64,000 bases of DNA from Mariluticola halotolerans (GTDB lineage: Bacteria > Pseudomonadota > Alphaproteobacteria > Rhizobiales > Devosiaceae), in assembly GCF_021611515.1 (NCBI RefSeq), contig NZ_CP090960.1, positions 2,480,001 to 2,544,000 on the forward strand, read 5' to 3'. Positions within the stretch are counted from its first letter, which is position 1; each line of letters begins with the position of its first letter. Positions 50,760 to 59,593 of this stretch are shown here, one piece after another. The translations under genes were made by a program, and so were the position numbers. The notes beneath the pieces are model-generated. The model was given only the letters and a program-made list of their open reading frames with translations. It searched no databases and was not told where the DNA came from.

Positions 50760-52661
50760 TCAGGTCTGGGAATCGGGCGCTTCATTTTCCGTCAATTCGG
50801 CGTCTGGAATGTCGTCGAATGAGGAATAGTTGAGATTGTAGAGTTTTGAATAAAGGCCAGCCTTCTCCATAAGCTGATCGTGATTGCCGTTCTCGATCAT
50901 CTGGCCGTTTTGCAGAACAATAATACGATCGGCGCCGCGAATGGTGGCTAGGCGGTGGGCGATGACAAGACCGGTGCGCCCTTCGAGCAAGGTGACCAGC
51001 GCTTTCTGGATCAGCATTTCGGTATAGGAATCGATATTGGCCGTGGCCTCGTCGAGGACGAGGATTTTGGCGTCGGCCACAAGCGCCCGGGCGAAACTGA
51101 TGAGCTGGCGCTGGCCGAGGGAGAGATTGCCGCCGCGCTCGCCCAGTTCCGTTTCATAACCCTCGGCAAGGCTCATGATGAAATCATGGGCACCGACAGC
51201 TTTTGCCGCCGCGACCACATCGTCCATTGTCGCCTCGGTCTTGCGATAGCGGATATTTTCGAACACCGAGCCGGTGAAGAGGAACGGTTCCTGCAAGACC
51301 ATGGCGATCTGCTGGCCAAGGGATTCCTGGGTCACGTTGCGCACATCATGGCCCCCGACCAGCACCTGGCCTTCCTGAATATCGTAGAAGCGATGGATCA
51401 GCGCCATGGCGCTTGATTTGCCGGAACCGGTGGGGCCGACAAGGGCGACGGTTTCGCCGGGATTGACCTTGAAGCTGACGTTTTTCAGCACCGGGTGTTC
51501 GGGATTATAGCCGAAGGTGACGTTTTTGAATTCGACCGAACCATCCATGTCCGCGGAGAGGGCGTGGGCATTGGGGGCGTCCTTGACGTCGACCGGCACG
51601 TCGAGCACTTCGGTCAGGCGCTGGCCGGAGGCCATGGCGCGCTGCATGACCGAATATTGCATGGTCAGCGAGCGGATCGGATCAAAGAAGCGCTGGATAT
51701 AAAACAGGAAGGCGACCATGACGCCGACATCGAGCTTGTCCGAGAGGACCATGGAACCGCCGACAACGACCAGCACGGCCATGGCAAGCCCGGTGAGAGA
51801 ATCGACAATCGGCACCATGACCTGGGCGAATTTGGCGGCGGTCAGGTGGCTGCGCAGATTGGTGCGGGCCTTGTCGTCGTAAAGGGTGAAATTGACCTGC
51901 TGGCGATCCATGCTCTGGACGGCGCGCACGCCATGAATGGCTTCGGCCAAAGCACCATTGGCGACCGAATTGGTTTCATGGGCGGCCATGAAGGCCTTGC
52001 GGGCGCGGGGCAGCCAGAAAATGCGCACGATAAACAGCACCGGCAGCACCGAAAGGGTGAGCAGGCCAAGGCGGAAATCGAGCCAGAGCATGACAAAGAC
52101 AATGCCGAACAGCAAAACAATGTCGCCGACCGAGAGCACCGAGGTTTCAAGGAATTCCTGCATGGAATTGACGTCGCCCTGCAGCCGCGACATCAGCCGG
52201 CCCACCTCGGTCTTGTCCATGAAGGAGAGCGAGACATATTGGAGATGCGCAAACATGGCGCGCCGCATGTCGAATAAGACGTTCTCGGCGACCTTGCCCA
52301 CTACGGTTTCCTGGATCTGGCTTGCGCCGTAATTGATCAGGATGGCAATGCCGAAAAACACCACGGCCCAGGTGAGTTCGCTATGGCTGCCGTTTTCTGG
52401 CGCCATGCCATTGTCGATGGCGTAACGGATGATCAGCGGGATCATCAGCTGGGTGCCAGTGAAGGTCAGGACGGCTAAGACCGCGAGGAGCATTTTCAGC
52501 TTGTAGGGCTGCACAAAGGCCCAGATGCGCCGGACAATCCGGCGGTCAAACACCTTGCCGAACATTTCCTCTTCAATGCGATGCGAGCCGACAACGGCGC
52601 GCGGCGGGCGGCGGCCATCGTCGCGCACGTCATTGCGTTCGGTTTCAAATCCGCCGGTCAT
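50760..52661 (-). CDS. ABC exporter half-transporter (catalytically complete ATPase)
   Basis: 633 aa with six TM helices then an ABC domain. Walker A is GPTGSGKSS, Walker B ends LVLDEATANID with the catalytic Glu, the H-loop is IAHRLATI, and the signature reads LSLGQRQ rather than LSGGQ. With the overlapping partner gene (4 nt) it should form a heterodimer with one full and one degenerate ATP site. Substrate unknown; lipid or drug export is usual for this group. Confidence 0.92.
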   Translation of the reverse strand: MTGGFETERNDVRDDGRRPPRAVVGSHRIEEEMFGKVFDRRIVRRIWAFVQPYKLKMLLAVLAVLTFTGTQLMIPLIIRYAIDNGMAPENGSHSELTWAVVFFGIAILINYGASQIQETVVGKVAENVLFDMRRAMFAHLQYVSLSFMDKTEVGRLMSRLQGDVNSMQEFLETSVLSVGDIVLLFGIVFVMLWLDFRLGLLTLSVLPVLFIVRIFWLPRARKAFMAAHETNSVANGALAEAIHGVRAVQSMDRQQVNFTLYDDKARTNLRSHLTAAKFAQVMVPIVDSLTGLAMAVLVVVGGSMVLSDKLDVGVMVAFLFYIQRFFDPIRSLTMQYSVMQRAMASGQRLTEVLDVPVDVKDAPNAHALSADMDGSVEFKNVTFGYNPEHPVLKNVSFKVNPGETVALVGPTGSGKSSAMALIHRFYDIQEGQVLVGGHDVRNVTQESLGQQIAMVLQEPFLFTGSVFENIRYRKTEATMDDVVAAAKAVGAHDFIMSLAEGYETELGERGGNLSLGQRQLISFARALVADAKILVLDEATANIDSYTEMLIQKALVTLLEGRTGLVIAHRLATIRGADRIIVLQNGQMIENGNHDQLMEKAGLYSKLYNLNYSSFDDIPDAELTENEAPDSQT

Positions 52662-54529
52662 CGCCTTGTCCCCTCCGGCCCGTCCAGCATTTCATCGCCG
52701 GGGCGGACCTGTAATTCATAAAGCGCTGTGTAGCGGCCATTAAGGGCAAGCAATTCGTCATGGGTGCCCTGTTCGACAATTTTGCCATCCTCGAGAAAAA
52801 GAATGCGGTCGGCATGCATGAGCGAACTCAGGCGATGGGCCACAACGATAGTGACCCGATCCTCGGCATGTTCGCGCATAGCACCGCGCATGCGTTGTTC
52901 GGTGCCTGCATCGATGGCGGCGGTTGAATCATCAAAGACCAGAATGGCCGGTTTCAGCATCAAGGTGCGGGCAATCGAGAGGCGCTGGCGCTGACCACCG
53001 GAGAGCGAGACACCCCGTTCGCCGACAATGGTGTCATAGCCTCTGGGCAGGCCGAGCACGTAATTATGCAATTGCGCCGATTCACTGGCCCGCTCGATGC
53101 GCCGGTCCTTGGCCCAGGGATCGCCATAGGCAATGTTGTTTTCGATTGTGGTGGTGAAGAGGAACGCATCCTGCTGCACTACGGCCACGGCTTGGCGCAG
53201 GGACTGGAGCGTCAGGTCGCGGATGTCCTGCCCGTCAATGGTAATGCGCCCGTCCGTGACATCGTAAAAGCGCGGGAGGAGATGGGCGAGGGTCGACTTG
53301 CCACTGCCCGGGGGGCCGACAATGCCGATGGTTTCGCCGCGATGGGCGGTGAAGGAGAGGCTGGATAGCACTTCGCGGTCGGGCGCTGCGGGATAGGCAA
53401 AGCTGACATTGTCGAAGCGCAGTTCGCCCTTGGTCAGATCAAGAGGTTTTGCATCGGGCGCATCGCGGACGGCGATTTCGAGATCGAGCAGGCCGAACAG
53501 GCGGGTGCCGCAGGTGGAGGCGCGGGCAAAGGAATTGACCATCATGCCAAGCTGGCGCACCGGCATTTGCAGAATGGTCATGAAGGTGAGGAAGGAGGCG
53601 AGAGTGCCGACCGTGATCTCGCCGTCAATCACCTTGTTGCCGCCGACCCAGAGCACCAGACCCATGGCGAGAAAGAATGAAAAGGTCATGGCGCTGGTAT
53701 TGCGCACACGAATGCCGACCCGGTCATGGGCAAGGCCCAGGGCGCTTTTCGAGGCTGTGTCGAACTTGAATAGTTCGTGGGCCTGGGCGGCGAAAGCCCG
53801 GACAACGCGGATGCCGCCCAGATTTTCCTCCATCACCCGCGAGAGCACAGAGAGGCGCTGTTGCAGGTCAAGCCAGGTGGCGCGCAGGCGCAACTGGGTG
53901 ACCGATGAGCGCCAGGCCACAAAGGGCACAAAGCTGAGGGCGACAAGGCCAAGCACAAGATCGGTGGACAAGAGCATATAGGCGCCCACCCCGATCAACA
54001 CGCTGAGCAACACCACACGGATGAGACCGGTGGAGAAGAACATGCGCACGCCCTCAAGATCGAGCATGCCGATGGTGATCAGATCGCCGGAATGGACGCT
54101 GTCATGAAACGAGAAGCTGAGCCGCTGGATTTTTTCATAACAGGCGATGCGCAATTCATAGCCGATATTGTGGCCCACGGATTCGGCGAAATAGTTTTGC
54201 AGCATGGTGAAAAGACCGCGCAGCACGCTGACCAGCAAAAGGATCATGGCGGTGGTCCACAAAGCGGCTTCAGCGGCCTCCCCGGCGCTGCCCCCGGCAA
54301 AGGCTGTCTGGGTCTGGTCGACCGCGATGCCGAGCAGGCGCGGGATGATCAATTGCAGGGTAGCGGCCACAAGGGTGGAGCCGATGGCAAGGCTGACCTG
54401 AAAGGGGTGGCGCAGGGTCATGCGGATGATCCGCACCAGAATATTCAGCCCCCGGCCCCAGCCGGCGGCCTCAACATGCGCGAGCGAAGCCGATAACTTC
54501 GTCGCGCTGCTTGACGCATCGCTGCTCAA
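52658..54529 (-). CDS. ABC exporter half-transporter (degenerate Walker B)
   Basis: 623 aa with TM domain then ABC domain. Walker A is GPPGSGKST and the signature LSGGQRQ is canonical, but Walker B reads LVFDDSTAAID with Asp in place of the catalytic Glu. The defect complements the neighbour, whose signature is altered: together they would build one degenerate site from this Walker B and that signature. It is the first gene of the pair. Confidence 0.92.
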   Translation of the reverse strand: MSSDASSSATKLSASLAHVEAAGWGRGLNILVRIIRMTLRHPFQVSLAIGSTLVAATLQLIIPRLLGIAVDQTQTAFAGGSAGEAAEAALWTTAMILLLVSVLRGLFTMLQNYFAESVGHNIGYELRIACYEKIQRLSFSFHDSVHSGDLITIGMLDLEGVRMFFSTGLIRVVLLSVLIGVGAYMLLSTDLVLGLVALSFVPFVAWRSSVTQLRLRATWLDLQQRLSVLSRVMEENLGGIRVVRAFAAQAHELFKFDTASKSALGLAHDRVGIRVRNTSAMTFSFFLAMGLVLWVGGNKVIDGEITVGTLASFLTFMTILQMPVRQLGMMVNSFARASTCGTRLFGLLDLEIAVRDAPDAKPLDLTKGELRFDNVSFAYPAAPDREVLSSLSFTAHRGETIGIVGPPGSGKSTLAHLLPRFYDVTDGRITIDGQDIRDLTLQSLRQAVAVVQQDAFLFTTTIENNIAYGDPWAKDRRIERASESAQLHNYVLGLPRGYDTIVGERGVSLSGGQRQRLSIARTLMLKPAILVFDDSTAAIDAGTEQRMRGAMREHAEDRVTIVVAHRLSSLMHADRILFLEDGKIVEQGTHDELLALNGRYTALYELQVRPGDEMLDGPEGTRR

Positions 54530-54840
54530 CGGTTTTCCAAACTAGCTAAATGCCCGGACTAGTGGCCCGAAGGTTTTGGACATGGTCCGGCAGGATTATT
54601 CACTCGCCACAACAGGGTTGCCGATTTTTTGAAACGTTTCAAGAGGTAAGACGGATTTATGACACGCATTCGTGCCGGAATGTACGGAAGTGTCAGGAGG
54701 GTTCGAGGCGGGTATTGAGCGGGAGCTTGCCGCGGACCTATAGTGCTGTGTGTGGCCAATTGGACCGCAAGAAACCGGGTGCCGGTACGGGTTGAGACAT
54801 GGCAGACACCCTTGCAGCAAAGTGAGAAAAGAGGCGGCCG
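54530..54840. other. Gap between the ABC exporter and DUF72 gene
   Basis: This 311-nt divergent intergenic region has no convincing gene; an 81-codon frame at 54550-54795 lacks any family feature. It contains the LacI-type palindrome at 54629-54642 and a nested dyad GACAC/GTGTC enclosing CATTC/GAATG (about 54661-54692). Promoters for both directions are expected here but no clear hexamer pairs are visible. Confidence 0.5.
54629..54642. promoter_or_regulatory. Perfect palindrome TTGAAACGTTTCAA, LacI-family operator type
   Basis: A 14-bp perfect palindrome with the central CG step typical of LacI/GalR-family operators. It lies 100 nt upstream of the ABC exporter start and about 200 nt upstream of the DUF72 gene. 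No LacI-family gene is in this window, so the regulator would be encoded elsewhere. Confidence 0.55.
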
Positions 54841-55641
54841 ATGAGTGAACCGAAAATCAGGATTGGCATTGGCGGCTGGACCTATGCGCCCTGGCGCGGT
54901 GCGTTTTATCCCAAGGACGTCACCCAGAAACGCGAGCTGGAATATGCCAGTCGGCAGCTCAGTTCCATTGAGGTCAATGGCACCTATTACGGTTCGCAAA
55001 AACCGGAGAGTTTTGCCAAATGGCATGATGAGACGCCGGATGATTTCATGTTCGCGCTCAAGGGGCCGCGCTTTGCCACCAACCGGCGGGTGCTGGCCGA
55101 GGCGGGCGAATCGATTGAGCGGTTTTTGTCGAGCGGCATTACCGAACTCAAGCACAAGCTTGGCCCGATCAACTGGCAATTCATGGGCACGAAGAAATTC
55201 GATCCGCAAGACTTTGAAGGCTTTTTGAAACTCTTGCCGAAATCGGTCGACGGACTGGCTTTGCGCCATGCGGTTGAGGTGCGGCACGACAGTTTCCGGG
55301 TGCCGGAATTTATCGCATTGGCGCGGGAATATCAGGTGGCGGTGATTGTCGCCGGTGATTCTGATTTTCCGCAAATTGCTGATGTGACGGCACCATTCGT
55401 TTATGCCCGTATCATGGGCACGAATGAAGCGGATAATGGCTATGATGATGCAGCGCTTGATCAATGGGTGGAGCGCGCCCGGCTTTGGGCGTCGGGTCAG
55501 GTGCCCGAGGGTCTGGAGACCGCAACGGAGCCGTCAGCAGACGGTGTTCAGCGTGAGGTGTTCCTCTATGTCATCTCCGGTTTCAAGGAACGCAATCCGG
55601 CGGCGGCCATGGCGATGATTGAACGGCTGAACGCGAAATGA
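54841..55641 (+). CDS. DUF72 family protein
   Basis: 266 aa TIM-barrel family protein of unknown function. Conserved marks are IRIGIGGWTYAPWRGAFYP at the N-terminus, LSSIEVNGTYYGSQKPESF, FMFALKGPRFATN and the later RHAVEVRHDSF. AGAGGCGG is the ribosome-binding site. It overlaps alkB by 4 nt, tying its expression to DNA alkylation repair. Confidence 0.9.
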   Translation: MSEPKIRIGIGGWTYAPWRGAFYPKDVTQKRELEYASRQLSSIEVNGTYYGSQKPESFAKWHDETPDDFMFALKGPRFATNRRVLAEAGESIERFLSSGITELKHKLGPINWQFMGTKKFDPQDFEGFLKLLPKSVDGLALRHAVEVRHDSFRVPEFIALAREYQVAVIVAGDSDFPQIADVTAPFVYARIMGTNEADNGYDDAALDQWVERARLWASGQVPEGLETATEPSADGVQREVFLYVISGFKERNPAAAMAMIERLNAK

Positions 55642-56291
55642 TGGATGACCTGTTCGGCGATGACCCGCCCGCCGAACCCCGGCGGGAAGAGCTGGGGGAA
55701 GGGGCGGTGCTATTGCGCGGCCGGGCGTTGACGGATGAGGCCGCCTTGCTCGACGGGCTGGAGGCGGTGATCGCCGAGGCCCCGTTCCGGCACATGGTGA
55801 CGCCGGGCGGTTTTGAGATGTCTGTCGCCATGAGCAATTGCGGGCCCTTCGGCTGGGTTACGGATCGTCGTGGCTATCGCTATCAGGCTGAGGATCCGCT
55901 AAGCGGCAAGCCTTGGCCTGAAATGCCAGACGTGTTTCGCGATCTGGCCGAAGGCGCGGCGGTTGAGGCCGGTTATCCCGGTTTCACTCCCGATGCCTGT
56001 TTGATCAATTGCTATCAACCGGGCGCGCGCATGTCGCTGCATCAGGACAAGGATGAGCACGATTTTGTCCATCCTATTGTCTCGGTATCGCTCGGGCTTG
56101 CGGCCATGTTCCAGTTTGGCGGCATGAAGCGGAGCGACCCGGTCAGGCGCATCCCCCTGCTGCATGGCGATGTGGTGGTCTGGGGCGGGCCGTCGCGCCT
56201 GTTCTATCACGGGGTATTGGCGCTCAAGGACGGCAACCATCCCAAGCTTGGGGCACGGCGGATCAATCTGACGTTCCGGCGGGCGCAGTAA
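55638..56291 (+). CDS. alkB: Alpha-ketoglutarate-dependent DNA repair dioxygenase AlkB
   Basis: 217 aa. It oxidatively removes methyl groups such as 1-methyladenine and 3-methylcytosine. Iron ligands His135, Asp137 (LHQDKDE) and His191 (FYHGV), with Arg208 and Arg214 (RRINLTFR) for 2-oxoglutarate, keep the same spacing as E. coli AlkB. NCYQPGARMSLHQDKDE is the diagnostic stretch. Start overlaps the DUF72 gene (ATGATG). Confidence 0.96.
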   Translation: MMDDLFGDDPPAEPRREELGEGAVLLRGRALTDEAALLDGLEAVIAEAPFRHMVTPGGFEMSVAMSNCGPFGWVTDRRGYRYQAEDPLSGKPWPEMPDVFRDLAEGAAVEAGYPGFTPDACLINCYQPGARMSLHQDKDEHDFVHPIVSVSLGLAAMFQFGGMKRSDPVRRIPLLHGDVVVWGGPSRLFYHGVLALKDGNHPKLGARRINLTFRRAQ

Positions 56292-56374
56292 AGAGAGTTT
56301 GAGCGCAAGCGGCGGAGTGTCCGGCTTGCGGGACGCGCCTACAAGGTGGCAGGATCAGTCGAGGGATTGTAGAA

Positions 56375-57472
56375 ATGCACCTTAACAATGACAGCGTTTT
56401 ATCACGGAAGGCGGCAGAGGTGATGGCCAGCGAACAGGACCCGCGCTGGACCGCGATCATCAATCGTGACCCCGCCTATGATGGCGTTTTCGTTTATGCG
56501 GTGAAAACGACGGGGGTCTATTGCCGCCCGACCTGCGCCGCCCGCCTGGCGAATGTGGAAAACGTCGCCTTTCACGACAATCCGGCAGCGGCGGAAAAGG
56601 CGGGGTTTCGCCCCTGCAAACGCTGCAAGCCGGATGGCGTCGCCCCCGCCACAGAACAGGCGGCGTTGATCGCTGCGGCCTGCCGGCAGATTACCGCCGC
56701 CGAAACCCTGCCCAGCCTTGCAATACTCGCCAAAACGGCAGGGCTCAGCCCCTATCATTTTCACCGCCTGTTCAAATCCATCACCGGGCTGACGCCGAAA
56801 GCCTATGGCATGGCCGCGCGCAGCGAAAAGATGCGGGCGGCACTGGAGGCGGGCACGAGCAGTGTCACCGCCGCCATCTATGAAGCGGGGTTCAATTCCA
56901 ATAGCCGGTTTTATGAAAGTTCCAAGGCCGTCCTCGGGATGACGCCCAGCGCCTATCGCGCGGGCGGGGTGGATACGGAAATCCGTTTCGCCATTGGGGC
57001 GAGTTCGCTTGGGGCTATTCTGGTGGCGCAGAGTGCGCAGGGGGTTTGCGCCATCCTGATTGGCGATGATCCCGAAATGCTGGTGCGGGACCTGGAGGAT
57101 AAATTCCCCAAGGCGGTGCTGGTTGGCGGCGATGCCGATTTCGAGACTTTGGTGGCCCGGGTGGTCGGCTTTGTCGAAGCACCGGGGCTGGGGCTGGACC
57201 TGCCGCTTGATATTCGCGGCACCGCGTTTCAGCAAAGGGTATGGCAGGCGCTGCAGGCGATCCCTGCCGGTGCGACCGCGAGCTATGCCGATATCGCCCG
57301 GGCCATTGGCACGCCCAAGGCGGTGCGGGCGGTGGCCGGGGCTTGTGCCGCGAACATGATCGCGGTGGCCATCCCCTGTCACCGGGTGGTGCGCACTGAT
57401 GGCGCGCTTTCCGGCTATCGCTGGGGGGTGGCGCGTAAGCAGGCGCTGCTGGATCGGGAAGCCGGGGTCTGA
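56375..57472 (+). CDS. ada: Bifunctional Ada regulator / O6-methylguanine-DNA methyltransferase
   Basis: 365 aa. The N-terminal zinc domain has Cys50, Cys54, Cys81 and Cys84 with the same spacing as E. coli Ada (38/42/69/72); Cys50 would accept methyl from phosphotriesters. An AraC-type HTH spans about 90-180 (LAILAKTAGLSPYHFHRLFK). The C-terminal methyltransferase has acceptor Cys335 in IPCHRVV. It both repairs DNA and activates the adaptive response. ATG 56426 is an alternative start. An 83-nt gap after alkB may hold its promoter. Confidence 0.95.
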   Translation: MHLNNDSVLSRKAAEVMASEQDPRWTAIINRDPAYDGVFVYAVKTTGVYCRPTCAARLANVENVAFHDNPAAAEKAGFRPCKRCKPDGVAPATEQAALIAAACRQITAAETLPSLAILAKTAGLSPYHFHRLFKSITGLTPKAYGMAARSEKMRAALEAGTSSVTAAIYEAGFNSNSRFYESSKAVLGMTPSAYRAGGVDTEIRFAIGASSLGAILVAQSAQGVCAILIGDDPEMLVRDLEDKFPKAVLVGGDADFETLVARVVGFVEAPGLGLDLPLDIRGTAFQQRVWQALQAIPAGATASYADIARAIGTPKAVRAVAGACAANMIAVAIPCHRVVRTDGALSGYRWGVARKQALLDREAGV

Positions 57473-57993
57473 TGCAACAGCTGGCGGTTGAAACCGTTGC
57501 GACGCCGCTGGGTGATTTTCATCTGGTTGCCGACCCGCAGGGGCGTTTGCGCATTGCCGAATTTGCCGATCAGCCGGCGCGGTTGCAGCGCCTGTTAGCG
57601 CGGCAGTTTGGCAAAGCCGGGTTTCAATTGCAGGCGGGGGCGATAGACCCTGCCTTTGCTGCAGCGCTTTCCGCCTATTTTGCCGGACAGCTCACGGCCT
57701 TGTCCGCGCTCAGCACAGCGGCAGGCGGCACGCCGTTTCAGCAAAGCGTCTGGGCGGCCTTGCATCAAATCCCGCCGGGCCAGAATTCAACTTACGGGTC
57801 TCTCGCCATGGCGATTGGCAAGCCGTTGGCGGCCCGGGCGGTGGGGCATGCCAATGGGGCTAATCCGCTCAGCATTATTGTCCCCTGCCACCGATTGGCC
57901 GGAGCCAATGGTGCCTTGACTGGTTATGGCGGCGGTTTGGCGCGCAAGCGCTGGCTGCTCGATCATGAAGCGCGTCATGGCCCCGGCATTTAG
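57472..57993 (+). CDS. ogt: Methylated-DNA-protein-cysteine methyltransferase
   Basis: 173 aa suicide repair protein. The acceptor is Cys139 in IIVPCHRLAG, after the winged helix TPFQQSVWAALHQIPPGQNS and the arginine-finger segment ARAVGHANGANP. Its ATG overlaps the ada stop by one base (TGATG). It duplicates the C-terminal activity of Ada next door, giving a constitutive-type backup if separately expressed. Confidence 0.95.
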   Translation: MQQLAVETVATPLGDFHLVADPQGRLRIAEFADQPARLQRLLARQFGKAGFQLQAGAIDPAFAAALSAYFAGQLTALSALSTAAGGTPFQQSVWAALHQIPPGQNSTYGSLAMAIGKPLAARAVGHANGANPLSIIVPCHRLAGANGALTGYGGGLARKRWLLDHEARHGPGI

Positions 57994-58138
57994 CTTTTCA
58001 GGTTGCGAAAAGATGGTGGCAATATCTGAGTTTTAGGTGCAAGTTTTTTGTCGGGTCTTGCCTCATGGGCCGCCCGGCTTTACCCCTTGATCCGGGCGCG
58101 CGGGTGAACCGCATTCTTGGATTATTACGGGAAAACTC

Positions 58139-59593
58139 ATGTCACTGGCAGAGCAGATCGATTTTGGCACCTCCGGGTTGCGGGGGCGGGCTATGGGTTT
58201 TACCGGCCAGAATATCGCTGCCTATATCGGGGCCTTTCTGGAGCATGTGGTTGGCGATGCCGGGCCGAAGCGGGTTTATGTCGGGGCTGATCTACGCGCC
58301 TCCAGTCCACAGATCGCCGCGGATTGTCTGGCGGCGATCAAGGCAGAGGGCTGGGATGTGGTTTATGCGGGCAATGTGCCCACACCGGCGCTCGCCGCCT
58401 ATGCCCTGATGGAAAAATGCCCGGCCTTGATGGTGACGGGCAGCCATATTCCGGAAAATTACAACGGGATCAAATTCTATCGCCGTGATGGCGAATTGAT
58501 GAAGAATGACGAGGCGCCGATGCGGGCCGCAGCAGCGAAACGGCTGGAAGATCCGCGCACCCTCTTGCCGCTCGAACTGCCGGTGCCCAATCCCGATATT
58601 GCCCGGGCCTATGTGGGGCGGTTCACCCTCGCTTTTGCCTCCAATGCGCTGGCCGGGTTGCGGCTTGGTGTTGATCTGCATTCAGCGGTCGGGCGCGATC
58701 TTTTGGTGGAAATCCTGACAGCGCTTGGGGCGGAATGCCTGCCCTTCCGCCGCTCGGCCCATTTCATTGCCGTTGATACCGAAGCGCTGAGCGCCGAGGA
58801 CATTGCCCGCGCCAAGACCATGCTGGCCGAACACAAGCTCGACGCCATTGTCTCGACGGACGGTGACGGGGACCGGCCCCTTCTGATCGATGCGCGGGGC
58901 CGGCAGGTCAATGGCGATGTTCTTGGGGCGTTGACGGCGCGACGTCTTAACATTCCCGTTGTGGTGACGCCGCTGTCGTCCACCAGTGCGATTGAACAAT
59001 CGGGATGGTTCACAACGGTTGTGCGGACCCGCATTGGTTCGCCCTATGTTGTGGCGGCCATGTCGCATGCGGCGACGTTTGGGGATGCCGTGGGCGGGTT
59101 TGAGGCCAATGGCGGATTTCTGCTCGAAAGCGATCTTGATCTGGGCCCCGGACGGTTGGCGCGCTTACCGACCCGTGATGCGCTTTTGCCGCTGATCTGT
59201 GTTCTGGCGGATGCAGTTGAAAAAGATTTGCCTGTGTCGGGCCTCGTCGACGATCTTCCGGCCCGGTTCATGCAGGCGGACCGGTTAAAGCAAGTCAGCC
59301 CTGAGCGCGGGCGGGGTTTTCTGGCGGCGATGGCGGGGTCGGCAGAGGCGCGGGCCCAGGTCGACCCGCGGTTGGCGACGCCGCTTGAAGTCGATAGGCT
59401 GGATGGCGTGCGCATGAGTTTTGCCGATGGCAGCATTGTGCATTTCCGGCAGTCGGGCAATGCGCCGGAATTGCGCTGTTATGTGGAGACAGGGTCGCGC
59501 CGGTCGACAGGGGTGATGCTGAAACAGATCGTTGGCGGGCTGGAAGCTTTTCTGGCAGCAGATAATATGGGCCCACAGGAGTTCGAGGCGTGA
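58139..59593 (+). CDS. manB: Phosphomannomutase/phosphoglucomutase family
   Basis: 484 aa alpha-D-phosphohexomutase. The phosphoserine is Ser102 in TGSHIPENYNG, the Mg-binding loop is DGDGDR, the sugar loop is GGFEANGGF and the phosphate loop is FRQSGNAPE. It interconverts mannose 6-phosphate and 1-phosphate. The partner gene overlaps by 4 nt (GTGA) and uses the product, which supports mannose over glucose. It starts a new unit 145 nt after ogt. Confidence 0.9.
   Translation: MSLAEQIDFGTSGLRGRAMGFTGQNIAAYIGAFLEHVVGDAGPKRVYVGADLRASSPQIAADCLAAIKAEGWDVVYAGNVPTPALAAYALMEKCPALMVTGSHIPENYNGIKFYRRDGELMKNDEAPMRAAAAKRLEDPRTLLPLELPVPNPDIARAYVGRFTLAFASNALAGLRLGVDLHSAVGRDLLVEILTALGAECLPFRRSAHFIAVDTEALSAEDIARAKTMLAEHKLDAIVSTDGDGDRPLLIDARGRQVNGDVLGALTARRLNIPVVVTPLSSTSAIEQSGWFTTVVRTRIGSPYVVAAMSHAATFGDAVGGFEANGGFLLESDLDLGPGRLARLPTRDALLPLICVLADAVEKDLPVSGLVDDLPARFMQADRLKQVSPERGRGFLAAMAGSAEARAQVDPRLATPLEVDRLDGVRMSFADGSIVHFRQSGNAPELRCYVETGSRRSTGVMLKQIVGGLEAFLAADNMGPQEFEA

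Noticed and set aside
54550-54795. 81-codon open frame between the ABC exporter and DUF72 gene
   Set aside because: No ribosome-binding site, no recognisable domain, and it overlaps the LacI-type palindrome and another dyad.
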